From: Euborellia annulipes
Lineage: Eukaryota > Arthropoda > Insecta > Dermaptera > Anisolabididae
Length of the DNA: 64,000 bases
NCBI GenBank assembly: GCA_023213315.1
Contig: JAKCPI010000963.1
Location: 1-64,000 of the forward strand
Direction: 5' to 3'
A program made the translations under genes and the position numbers. Of this stretch, positions 1 to 9,070 are shown piece by piece. Every line of letters starts with the position of its first letter. Position 1 is the stretch's first letter. Under the pieces are notes generated by a model. That model did no database searches and was not told the DNA's origin. It saw nothing but the letters and a program-made list of their open reading frames with translations.

Positions 1-480
1 ACCTAAACGGGAAATCCCAATATAAAAATAAAATTTCACGTCTAGAAATTACTTTGGAATCACCCAGCGTATACATCTGGACCTCATGGGGTCCCAAGGA
101 GGTAAGCCCAACAGGGAAATCCCTATAAGGGGCCCACTTAGAACCCAATCGGGAAATCCCCAGGAAAAATATAATAACTTATAGTCAGTTTCTCCCAATT
201 GGGTTCTGTGGGTGGGACCTAAACGGGAAATCCCAATATAAAAATAAAAATTTCACGTCTAGAAATTACTTTGGAATCACCCAGCGTATACATCTGGACC
301 TCATGGGGTCCCAAGGAGGCATGCCCAATAGGGAAATCCCTAGAAGGGCCCAATTAGAACCCAATCGGGAAATTCCCACGACAAATAAAATAACTTATAG
401 TCAGTTTCTCCCAATTGGGTTCTGTGTGGGACCTAAATGGGAAATCCCAACATTAAAATAAAAACTTATACAAAATATTT
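1..480 (+). repeat. Tandem satellite, ~215 bp unit, about 2.2 copies
   Basis: Two near-identical units (1-216 and 217-430) are followed by the start of a third (431 to about 480); the array probably continues to the left of the window. Each unit carries three palindromic GGGAAATCCC-type blocks, at 9-18, 114-123, 151-160, 225-234, 331-340, 367-377 (11 bp variant) and 439-448, plus the palindrome CCCAATTGGG. No open frame spans the units. It is seen directly as a satellite; nothing shows what the palindromes do. Confidence 0.85.
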
Positions 481-713
481 GCTGTAGTATCTTATTTGGA
501 ATAAATAAAATCCAGTGTTCGCGCATGCGTAGATGATGAGGATTGGAGTCGCGAGGCTCAATAGATGTCATTTCTTACATATAACGCATCACTTAATATT
601 TAAAAATTAGAAATTAGGTTTGTTCGTTTCGCTTGTCATTGCAGTATAATTTACACATTTTGCCCTTTCTGTTCGTTTCAAGCTTGAACTTTTCTGCATA
701 TTTTTCTACCCAG
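481..713. other. Unique sequence, no gene seen
   Basis: Mixed AT-rich sequence between the satellite and its inverted fragment, with a slightly GC-richer patch near 515-560. No coding or RNA gene signal is visible. Confidence 0.5.
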
Positions 714-832
714 AACCCAATTGCGCGAAAGTGATTATAAGTTATTTTATTTTTCCTGAGAATTTCCCGATTGGGTTATAATTGGGCCCTTATAGGGAAT
801 TCCCTATTCGTCATGCCTCCGACCCAATGGAA
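714..832 (-). repeat. Inverted fragment of the 1-480 satellite unit
   Basis: Read on the minus strand this matches the region around 315-425: the GGCATG segment, GGGAATTCCC, the AGAACCCAAT block and the TTATAGTC-like stretch come in the same order. With the array at 1-480 it makes an interrupted inverted repeat, so this may be the other side of a foldback element whose left part lies partly outside the window. Confidence 0.7.
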
Positions 833-1660
833 TTGTGCAGGGCGATCACAGCGCCAAAGCTTTAGTAGATGACCACCTTTCAAACTGTCGCCATTTTCTC
901 TCAATCTCCTTGGAAACATAATTAATATCGAAAAAAAGCTTGTGATCGTTTGCTGCTATTTTAATTTTAATTTTTTTTTTATTTATGTAATCTTTTAATC
1001 TATTTAATTCTTTCAATTATATTCATTAGAAATTTTAGACGTAAGAACGCATTGGCCTGAAGAAGCCTCTTTAATTTTGATAAATGAATACAAGGAACAT
1101 AATATCAACTTTATTTATTAAATGTCCTTTTGAAAGGTAAATAGATAAATTAAAAAAGATTATAAATTTATAAAATTAATTTATTTATTTTTCACATTTC
1201 CAGAGAACTAAAAGAAATTTTTTGCGAAAGGAAAATATTTTCCCACATGTGATAGCTGATGGTAATACTATAGATATATAGCCAAGGTAAAAAAAATTAA
1301 TGTGATTTATTTTAGAGATATAAACTTATTTTTACATCCATATCTTTTTAAACAATTTTAGTAACGAATCTCAAGAAATATTGAAATCGACACAAAGAGA
1401 AAATGGAATTTTTAAAAAAATTTTTAAGATATGTAATCTTATTCTCAAATTAAAGAAAATTGATATCAAAACAAATATTATTTGATTTATAGAATTATTT
1501 GATTTTCCTTTTATTAAGAATTTAATTGAAGCGAAATAGAAATTAATTCACTTTCTTCATCTTGAATTTCCTAATCATCATATGCTAAATCATTTTCAGG
1601 CAATGTATTTATTTATTTTTATTTATTTAAGGATCAACTTTAAAAAAATGACAACTGAAG
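833..1660. other. AT-rich DNA, nothing recognised
   Basis: Low-complexity A/T sequence with short poly-A and poly-T runs. I see no repeat family shared with the rest of the window and no coding signal. Confidence 0.5.
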
Positions 1661-1664
1661 GACG

Positions 1665-1960
1665 GGCCACTTATGGATTTCCCTATGAGGCTAGGGGGTT
1701 GGGATGCCTCTTTGGGACCTCTTTGGGACTTCCTATCGGGGCACAAGTGGGATTGCCCAATCAGGGCCAGATTGGCTTTTGCGTGACATCCCTGAGGGAT
1801 CTTTATGGGGCCACATAGGGATTTCCCTATGAGGCTAGGGGATGGGGTGCCTCTTTGGGACCTCTTGGGACTTCCTCATCGGGGCCCAAGTGGGACCGCC
1901 CAATTAGGGCCAGATTGGTTTTTGCGTGACATCCCAATGTACGTCCCTAATGGGCAACCC
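1665..1960 (+). repeat. Tandem satellite, ~143 bp unit, two copies
   Basis: Units start at 1665 and 1808, each with the GGCCAC block, then TTTCCCTATGAGGC, a GGGACCTC block and GGGCCAGATTGG. GC content is much higher than around it. The vocabulary of GGGA/TCCC palindromes recalls the satellite at 1-480, so the two may share an origin. Open frames on both strands exist only because the unit is GC-rich and repeated; they have no protein similarity I recognise. Confidence 0.8.
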
Positions 1961-1984
1961 AATGAGGCCCCAATAGGTCTCACA

Positions 1985-2600
1985 TTAAAATTTCTAGTCG
2001 GGAAATTGATAATATATCCATTGGGTAAAAATGTATATTTTTTAAATATTAAATATTTTTTTTTGTTTTGATTAATAAATTTCAACTTTGTAGGTGGGTG
2101 TTTTTAATCAGAGACCAGAGGACATTGCCCTTTAATATTTACAAAGGTAATAATACTTTATTCTAATATAATACACCAAATTTGCAATAAAAGTAAAAAA
2201 AAATATATTGGATAAATTTCAATTCCGAATTATTTTTTTTTTACCTAGTGAAAACATTTTTATTTAATTAATTATTTATTATTCAATTTATAATATCCAA
2301 TCAGAATATAAAATTTTCAATTGCAATATGTGTTTCATTGTGTAGTCTACTATGTTTTTAATTGGAATAAAATTTTATTTTTTTTTTTAAATTCGAAAAA
2401 TAACAATAAAATTCATTTATTCAACTGTGTATGGGAGAGAGCTCTACTCGGCTCTAATTCAATCGATAAATACTCATTTCCTCGAATCAGTTTGTTAGTC
2501 AAAAGTAAAATAAAATGTAGAATTATAGCAATCATTCAAAAATTTTTTGGAGAAATAGTCTATCTATTGAAAAAAAAATTTTATTTTCAACAGAGATACT
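1985..2600. other. AT-rich DNA, nothing recognised
   Basis: A/T-dominated sequence with poly-A and poly-T tracts. A 94-codon frame at 2321-2605 is Phe/Asn/Lys-rich as expected from base composition, and I do not regard it as a gene. Confidence 0.5.
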
Positions 2601-2607
2601 TCTAGAT

Positions 2608-2690
2608 CAGAGGTGTCCAAACTATGGCCCGCGGGCCAAACCCCGGGCCCGACAGATAATTTTATCCGGCCAGCGGATGTTTTTGATTTT
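2608..2690 (+). mobile_element. hAT transposon terminus
   Basis: The sequence begins CAGAGGTGTCCAAACT and continues into GGCCCGCGGGCC. That is the usual layout of hAT terminal inverted repeats of the Charlie-like type (CAGNGG start and a GGCCCGCGGGCC block). The other end was not found nearby, so this is a solo or decayed end. Confidence 0.6.
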
Positions 2691-2913
2691 TAAAAATTAA
2701 AAAAAAGAAATAAAAAAAATTATTAATAATAAAAAAGGCTTTTTAAATTTATTAAAAATAATAAAAATGGGGGGGAACATATAGACTCTACATACAATTT
2801 TTACTTTTACAGTAGTATAGCCACCAGGCAAAATGTTTCAACGAGAGCCAACGATCCAAACTTTTTAAATATTTTGTATTATTATTATTATTATGGGATT
2901 TTTTAATTATAGA

Positions 2914-3240
2914 TGGATCATTAAGGGGCAGGAGCAGCTAATAAAAAGACTGTATAGAGGTTCCAATCACCCGAGTCCTTCATCTCACAGTCAATACTCC
3001 GAACAGATCTACTAACTGGAGTATTACTAACAACAACTTTAAGGTCAACAATGAACATTAAACACCTCGTGATGAAATATGGTGGACACTTTAATAAAAT
3101 TATACTAAGAACTGAAGATGGTTCTTAAATAAAAAGGAACCGAAACGTCTCCGGTGATGAAACTTGCATACAGAGTCATTATTGGCAGCTCCTACCCATA
3201 ATTAACCATCTATACATCTCCCAGTCACTACTCCGAACAG
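2914..3240 (+). mobile_element. 327 bp insertion carrying a hammerhead-like motif
   Basis: The insert is flanked by TTTTTAATTATAGA (2900-2913) and TTTTTGATTATAGA (3241-3254). This is a 14 bp target-site-like duplication with one mismatch, lying in a hairpin arm that reads continuously without the insert. Inside, a related block ending ACTCCGAACAG occurs twice (about 2988-3006 and 3222-3240) and brackets a CTGAAGATGG...CCGAAACGTC motif at 3112-3149. Terminal direct repeats around a hammerhead-like motif recall retrozymes or Penelope-like retroelement fragments. No protein is encoded. Family assignment is inference. Confidence 0.55.
3112..3149 (+). ncRNA. Hammerhead-ribozyme-like motif, copy 1
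   Basis: CTGAAGAT, a GGTTC/GAACC stem with an AT-rich loop, then GAAACGTC. This fits the hammerhead order CUGANGA-stem II-GAAA-stem III-UH, with stem III possible only between two molecules through the palindrome ACGT. An extra U sits between CUGANGA and stem II, which departs from the classic core. Self-cleavage is not shown. Confidence 0.5.
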
Positions 3241-3561
3241 TTTTTGATTATAGACCACATTTGTATTAATTATTTGTTAAAAATATTTCATATATAGGGT
3301 AAGAGAAAGTAATATAAATACTCTACATCGTTTCGGCTACTTTTTCTGTAGTCGTTTTTAAGTACTGTACAGTATTTATATTTTTTAATAAATATTCAAT
3401 AACAAAATGTGGTCTATAATTAAAAAATTCCATAATAATTTTAATACTTAAATATATAAAAATAATTTATAATTTGCTTTTACAATTACTAGCAATATAT
3501 TATAGACCTATACCTAAACAAATGTGACTGTACGAGTTTATTCTGCGTTAGAAGGAAAGCT

Positions 3562-3786
3562 CTATTCATTCATATATATTCCTATTCTGAATATTGAAAC
3601 TAATGGCAAAGATCCATCAGTAAAGAAATCCTCTTGGCTGTTGTAACGAATCAGGATCCAATTTATAAAAGCAACCTCAGGGACTGATTTGATTCTTTCA
3701 TTGATCAGGAAACCCTGGGCCTGGCGTGTTTTATGCCCTGGGATCTGCGATAAAAAATAAATCCAACCCCCACCCTTCTCTTTCAC
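3562..3786 (-). pseudogene. LINE fragment, start of an RNase H domain
   Basis: The minus-strand frame ends with QEDFFTDGSLPLVSIFRIG. The (F/Y)TDGS box is the first catalytic-Asp motif of RNase H domains in non-LTR retrotransposons, followed by the expected glycine-ended beta strand. The upstream 45 residues resemble no domain I can name. The frame stops soon after the motif, so this is a broken remnant. A different fragment, at 14.5-15.2 kb, carries the later part of an RNase H domain. The assignment rests on one short motif. Confidence 0.4.
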
Positions 3787-4185
3787 TCTCTCTCTCTCCC
3801 AGAAGTCCTTTTGACAGGACTAGAAGGCCTTCCGCCGTTTTGCCACCTTATCGAATAATCCACTTAACATTATGAGCACGTTTTACTATTTCCATTTTAT
3901 TTATTTATTTATACTTAAGTAGATAACATTGATTATAAAGTCAAAAAAGAAAGGACAAAATTCAAAAAAAAAAAAACAAAAAAAAACTTGAATTCAAATG
4001 ACGTCATTGAGTATCAAACAAATTAATAATTCATAGATTACCCAAAGAGAATAAAAAGTAGAGAAATAAATTAATTTTTCAAAAGGCAAAAAACGTTTTT
4101 TTTATTCCTATGTTCAAGAAAGAACGTTTTTTGCTTAATTAATTTACGATGTTGAAACGAATTATCATAGATAAACATTTTGTCT
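3787..4185. other. Unassigned sequence with a CT tract
   Basis: A short CT-rich run (3784-3800) is followed by AT-rich DNA with poly-A tracts and a short hairpin-like pair GCAAAAAACGTTTTT / AAAGAACGTTTTTTGC (4086-4135). No gene seen. Confidence 0.4.
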
Positions 4186-4189
4186 ATCC

Positions 4190-4812
4190 CAAGAACGAAG
4201 AGCTAGGAGGTTGAAATTTTATATTTAAGTCAAGTAACCCCCTGGGACGACGCAGCTTCTGACAGGAAACTTTTGAACAAAATCGGCCAAAAAGTACTAG
4301 TACTTTACTGATGTACTTTTTTTTAATTTTCTTATCTCTCAACAGAGACTAACTCCAATCACAGAGAGACGGAGGAGACATTGGAAAAGATTGAAAATTT
4401 TCACGGCAAGTGGGATTTGAACCAGAGTTGTGTAGCAACTCTAGATTCGTAATCCGCAGTCACGAGCCTCCCCCTTAGCTACGAGCCTTCCCTTTGTCAG
4501 TTTTTTCGATTTTCTCAAAATTCGCTCTAACGATTTTGATTAAAATTAAAAAATCAATTATTTTTTAGATGCTCTTTCAAATTTATATCTTCATTTTGCT
4601 TTCAAAATTGATTGAATCACACTTTACTCTTGTACTTCATAGGAAAGAGAAGAAATGGTTCCCATGGAAACAAAATACCTAACCTAATATATCGGTGGAA
4701 ACTAAATAAATCTCGACACAAAAAAATCTGGTTTGACAAGCACAGAACACCACTTTCGATTACCGAAGGTAAGAGAAAGTTGTGTGCTGTGCGACCAGTC
4801 ACACCATATTTT
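4190..4812 (+). mobile_element. Dispersed repeat family F, copy interrupted by a SINE
   Basis: This family recurs at 11.7, 42.9, 54.4, 57, 58.1 and 60 kb. Its marks, in order on this strand, are AAATTTTATATTTAAGT, AAAAGTACTAGTACTTTACT, TTTTCTCAAAATTCGCTC, a TTTACTCTTGTACTTCATAG block, and a tail with AATCTGGTKTGAC followed by its own inverted copy. No protein is encoded. The copy here is split at about 4321-4496 by a tRNA-like SINE. The inverted tail at 4724-4812 can fold into a hairpin. Confidence 0.7.
4321..4496 (-). mobile_element. tRNA-derived SINE nested in family F
   Basis: Joining the sequence before 4321 to that after 4496 restores the family F text seen at 43.17 kb, so this block is an insertion. 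Read on the minus strand it holds GCTAAGGGGGAGGCTCG near an A-box position and GGTTCAAATCCCACT as a good B box, about 60 bases later. Those are pol III internal promoter signals of a tRNA-derived SINE head. The tail toward 4321 is A-rich on the minus strand. Confidence 0.6.
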
Positions 4813-4821
4813 TTTAATGTT

Positions 4822-4885
4822 ATTTAAGGTCTTTTTCGGCATTGAAGGCCATTTAAACCCCGTCTCTATTTATTTCATTTGAAGT
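4822..4885 (-). repeat. Tail of SINE family 2
   Basis: This is a minus-strand copy of the tail GACGGGGTTTAAATGGCCTTC...GCCGAAAAAGACC, shared with the ends at 5460, 8040, 8410, 26.7, 28.3, 54.3, 57.9 and 62.4 kb. The head is missing. Confidence 0.55.
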
Positions 4886-5216
4886 GGTAGTTACGAGTTA
4901 AGGGCATATTTTTAATTTCTAATTTTCTTTCACCCTCAAATCAACTACCAATAAACTAAAATATTATTAAAATTAATTTCTAATTTAACCTGTTGCACGT
5001 TCACACACTACAAGCAAACATTGAATTTTTTTTTTCCACAAATAGAGAATTAAAAAAAAATATTTTGGTATCATTAATATGGTCTGGTGGGTTCAATCGA
5101 TGACTAATCGAGTTGGTTCTGAACTTGGTTTAAGCAATGATTTTAAAATCAGTTGAATAGGATAAACAAATCAATGGTGAAACGTGCTTAAATTATCTAA
5201 CTAAATATATTATGAA

Positions 5217-5251
5217 CTGAGGATGGACAAATAAATTTTGTCCGAAACGTT
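5217..5251 (+). ncRNA. Hammerhead-like motif, copy 2 (best stem)
   Basis: CTGAGGAT is followed by a perfect 7 bp stem GGACAAA / TTTGTCC (5225-5231 with 5237-5243) and then GAAACGTT. It is the cleanest fold of the set. The ACGT palindrome and following T fit a dimeric stem III and a UH cleavage position. The same extra U after CUGANGA is present. Ribozyme activity is inferred from pattern only. Confidence 0.5.
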
Positions 5252-5459
5252 GCATACAAAGGCTTGATTTTCTTTGCTACTCCTGTAGTTTCTCTTTCTC
5301 AACTTGTAACATCAACAGCAACTTATCCCCGGATTATATGTATTTATAAGAATAGTCAATTTCTAATTCGATAAAACTTGTTCAAGCGCTTGAGTTATGG
5401 CTCAGAAGTTCCTGGCGAGAAATTTATTTCAAATTAATTGGATACCAATCATTTGGAAT

Positions 5460-5510
5460 AAATAGGGAATTGGTTTAAGTGGCCTTAGATGCCGAAAAAG
5501 ACCTTATTAC
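5460..5510 (+). repeat. Tail of SINE family 2
   Basis: AATAGGGAATTGG...GTGGCCTTAGATGCCGAAAAAGACC matches the shared 3' end of SINE family 2, truncated on its 5' side. Confidence 0.5.
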
Positions 5511-5587
5511 TTATGTTTATTTTATTAGAAATACTCAAAATTATAATTCACTTTTCAGTCAAAAAATTAAAACGTTCATCTAGACCA

Positions 5588-7309
5588 GGCGCTGGAGGTA
5601 GTTGAGTATGCAAAATTTGAGGACCGAATTCTGACAATGGATTTGGGCTAAGAATAGCTCCCAGAATAAGGATCCGGATCTTGCCGGGCCAATTTTTGGT
5701 CCAATTTTTTTCCCCCACCCCATAGGAAATCAATGGAGTGCATGCTAAGATGATGTGAAGATTTGCAATTATGGTCAAATTCGAGTACTTAAAACCTCAA
5801 ACAATGAAAAAACTGTCTTGTCAGCAACTGAGGGGATCCTCTAGAGTCCCCCTGAGAAGTACTATCTTCCCACCAGTTGTGGTGGTCCCCTCCTAACCCC
5901 TTCATCTCTTTCTCTCTCTTTGTTATAAATTTAAATATACGGCTTTAACACCATGCCAAATTGTGGGGACCGGCAATTATGTTCATAATCCACTACCTGG
6001 TATCCCAATCAATGAAAAATACTATCTTGCCGCCAGCTGCGGTGGTCCCCTCTAACCCCTTCACCTCTTTTATCTCTCTCTTTGTTATAAATTTAAATAT
6101 ACGGCTTTAACATCATGCCAAATTGTGGGGACCGGCAATTATGTTCATAATCCACTAGCTGGTATCCCAATCAATGAAAAATACTATCTTGCCGCCAGCT
6201 GCGGTGGTCCTCTCTAACCCCTTTACCTCTTTTCTCTCTCTTTGTTATAAATTTAAATATACGGCCTTAACACCATGCCAAATTGTGGGGACCGGCAATT
6301 ATGCTCATAATCCACTAGCTGGTATCCCAATCAATGAAAAATACTATCTTGCCGCCAACTGCGGTGGTCCCCTTTAACCCCTTCACGTCTTTTATCTCTC
6401 TCTGTTATAAATTTAAATATACGGCCTTAACATCATGCCAAATTGTGGGGACCGGCAATTATGCTCATAATCCACTACCTGGTGCTCCAATCAATGAAAA
6501 ATACTATCTTGCCACCAGTTGTGGTGGTCCCCTCTAACCTCTTCACCTCTTTTATCTCCCTTTATTATAAATACACCAGGTAGTAGATTATGAGCATAAT
6601 TGCCGGTCCCCACAATTTGGCATGATGTTAAGGCCGTATATTTAAATTTATAACAAAGAGAGAGAAAAGAGGTGAAGGGGTTAGAGAGGACCACCGCAGC
6701 TGGCGGCAAGATAGTATTTTTCATTGATTGGGATACCAGCTAGTGGATTATGAACATATTGCCGGTCCCTACAATTTGGCATGATGTTAAAGCCGTATAT
6801 TTAAATTTATAACAAAGAGAGAGATAAAGAGGTGAAGGGGTTAGAGGGGACCACCGCAGTTGGCGGCAAGATAGTATTTTTCATTGGTTGGGATACCAGG
6901 TAGTGGATTATGAGCATAATTGCCGGTCCCCACAATTTGGCATGGTGTTAAAGCCGTATATTTAAATTTATAACAAAGAGAGAGAAAAGAGATGAAGGGG
7001 TTAGAGGGGACCACCACAACTGTGGCAAGATAGTACTTCTCAGGGGACTCTAGAGGATCCCCTCAGTTGCTGACAAGACAGTTTTTTCATTGTTTGAGGT
7101 TTTAAGTACTCGAATTTGACCATAATTGCAAATCTTCACATCATCTTAGCATGCACTCCATTGATTTCCTATGGGGGTGGGGGTAAAAAAATTGGACCAA
7201 AAATTGGCCCGGCAAGATCCGGATCCTTATTCTGGGAGCTATTCTTAGCCCAAATCCATTGTCAGAAATTCGGTCCTCAAATTTTGCATACTCAACTACC
7301 TCCAGCGCC
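5588..7309. mobile_element. Foldback element with arms of ~160 bp tandem units
   Basis: The outer arms 5588 to about 5870 and about 7025-7309 are near-perfect reverse complements. Inside, ~160 bp units run forward (recognised by TACTATCTTSCCRCC at about 5860, 6021, 6181, 6341 and 6501) and then, from about 6571, in the opposite direction (GGCAAGATAGTA near 6703, 6863 and 7023). The whole is a 1.7 kb palindrome, architecturally like foldback transposons whose long inverted repeats are made of tandem units. Open frames of ~67 codons repeat only because the unit repeats; 160 is not a multiple of three. No transposase is present, so it would be non-autonomous. No clear target duplication was found. 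Confidence 0.8.
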
Positions 7310-7319
7310 CGCTCTAATC

Positions 7320-8030
7320 AGTATTTAAGTATTTTTCCACTTTAAAACTTTCTAAAGAAATATCTCATTTAAAAAAAAAAAAGTTTATCAAGATAAATTT
7401 TATTAAAGCCTCTTTAAAAAGAGTCGTAATTTTATTCTCATTTAATATTAAAATTTTTATTCAAAAGAAAATTTTAATCTAATTTCATTAATGAAATGTT
7501 TGTCTCGTTTTGTATTTCTAATTTACTTTTTTTTTCTACCTCAAATGCCTCTAGAGTTAGCTGGGAAAATATAACAAAGAATAAAGGAAAATACCCTAGC
7601 GATTTTATGTTGTTTACATATGTGCTACTCAGGGGTGTTATAGCGAGTATATTAAAATTAGATTACGCTCCCTAGTTTACTTTGGCTTCTGGTCATGCGA
7701 GGAATATATAATTATTTGAATTCAGTTTGCGATCCTCAGATCTATGAAGGGGATTTCTCTAGACCCTCTCTAAATGAGTCTTCGGATACCTTTTAGTTAG
7801 CTTGGGGTGATAATGCTATTACAATGCCACGTTATTAAATTAATAATTTACTCTATATAACAGTTTTGGTAATAAGAGAAAGATATAAGGAATAAAATAA
7901 ATGGAAAAGAGTTGATAGATTGGAGTAATTATTTAAATTTACTTCATTGTGCCCTATCCTCTCTGTCAGGATAAATTTTTTTTAATAAAAAAAAACAAAA
8001 AAAAAAACACAAATTGTTAAATTTTTTTAA
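7320..8030. other. Unassigned DNA
   Basis: AT-rich with a moderately balanced stretch at 7600-7850. No repeat family of this window and no coding frame recognised. Confidence 0.4.
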
Positions 8031-8035
8031 AGTTG

Positions 8036-8150
8036 TTTTCGGCATTTGAAGTCAATTAGACCCGATCACTATTTTTCTAAATTAATTAGTAGGCAATATA
8101 ATCATTCCTGGCGGAAAACAAATTCCTGACCCCTCGCACAAGAGGCTGAT
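8036..8150 (-). repeat. SINE family 2 fragment
   Basis: The minus-strand tail (TTCGGCATTTGAAG... AGACCCGATCACTATTT read on plus) is recognisable, and the head is eroded toward 8150. Confidence 0.45.
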
Positions 8151-8404
8151 AAAAAGATGTAGATATATTTTGCCCCCTCTCCTAATGATGGCGTTTTTTT
8201 CTTTGACCCTAATCTGACACAATGGTGAATATAAGAAAAATTAAAAATAAGAGGACCAGGGGACGAATAAAATATATTTTGATAAACGTACGTACTCTTT
8301 AAATCTTAAGAGGATTTCTGAATTTAGAATCAGAAATAACAAATAACTTAAATACCTAAATAAATATAGGCCTACAGTATATAATTTATTTTTTGTAATC
8401 TTTT

Positions 8405-8525
8405 TTAAGCTTTTGACATCCAAGGCATTTTAGACCCCGATCAATATTTGTCGCTCGGAATCGAACATCCGATCCTTGCCACCAGAAGCGGGTACTTTAC
8501 CACTATGCAACTCCTCAGTGGCGTC
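8405..8525 (-). mobile_element. SINE family 2 with intact tRNA-like head
   Basis: On the minus strand the head reads TGCATAGTGGTAAAGTACCC (A box) and GGATGTTCGATTCCGAG (B box) about 40 bases later, followed by the tail GATCGGGGTCTAAAATGCCT. That is the spacing of a tRNA internal promoter. It is part of the left arm of the 8.2/9.5 kb inverted repeat. Confidence 0.6.
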
Positions 8526-8834
8526 TAAATTCCTTTAGACTTTAAAAATGGTTTTGTCCGCGTTCAAATAATATCTTAATATATTAATTAAATTATTGAA
8601 ATAATATCTTTTATACGTATTTAGACATTACTCTCTTCTTTAGAAGTGTGATGAAAATAATGTCGAAATAGGTATAAGGTTTCATCAATAAAATCTTGAA
8701 ACAATTCACCTAGTACTATCTTGCTCTTAATTAAGGACTCTTTAAAGCAAATACCTTAACTGATAAAACAATGAAGAAAAGAACATTATTTTGAACCTAT
8801 TAATCTATACAGTGTATAGATTTTATTAAAAAGT

Positions 8835-8867
8835 CTGAAGATGGTCCCAATTTAGGATCGAAATGTC
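8835..8867 (+). ncRNA. Hammerhead-like motif, copy 3 (degenerate)
   Basis: CTGAAGATGGTCC, a short loop and GGATCGAAATGTC. The stem is about 4-5 bp, and the ACGT palindrome is replaced by ATGT. Probably a decayed copy. Confidence 0.35.
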
Positions 8868-9070
8868 CCTTGATTTTCAATAAATATATAATAGGCTATA
8901 ATAAATAATAATTATAATTGGCCTAAAAAAGTTCCATTTTCCTTTTTCTTTTCCTCCTGGTTTTATCAGTCGATTCCTAGACTCCCTAATCAATTTTTAT
9001 ATTTCATCAATTTAATTGAAATTGAATATATAGACTATATAAAAAAAATAAATAAAAAATAGCCAAAAAT

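Larger units (their letters stand above)
2891..3436. repeat. Hairpin repeat split by a later insertion
   Basis: The left arm (2891-2913 joined to about 3255-3290) is the reverse complement of 3383-3436; the shared block is TTTTTTAATTATAGACCACA. The left arm is broken by 2914-3240. The hairpin interior holds GTAG-loop-CTAC next to CGTTTCGGC at 3333-3355 (minus strand GCCGAAACG), similar in wording to the GAAACG motifs elsewhere in the window but lacking the CTGANGA half. Confidence 0.65.

Noticed and set aside
5832..5850. GGGGATCCTCTAGAGTC resembles a cloning-vector polylinker
   Set aside because: It occurs in both arms of the 5.6-7.3 kb palindrome (again inverted near 7045) within a longer imperfect palindrome, with no other vector sequence next to it. 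Chance or element-encoded is more likely than contamination.
6174..6724. Three overlapping ~67-77 residue frames with nearly the same protein
   Set aside because: They are readings of the ~160 bp tandem unit in both directions; the unit is not a multiple of three and no protein domain appears.
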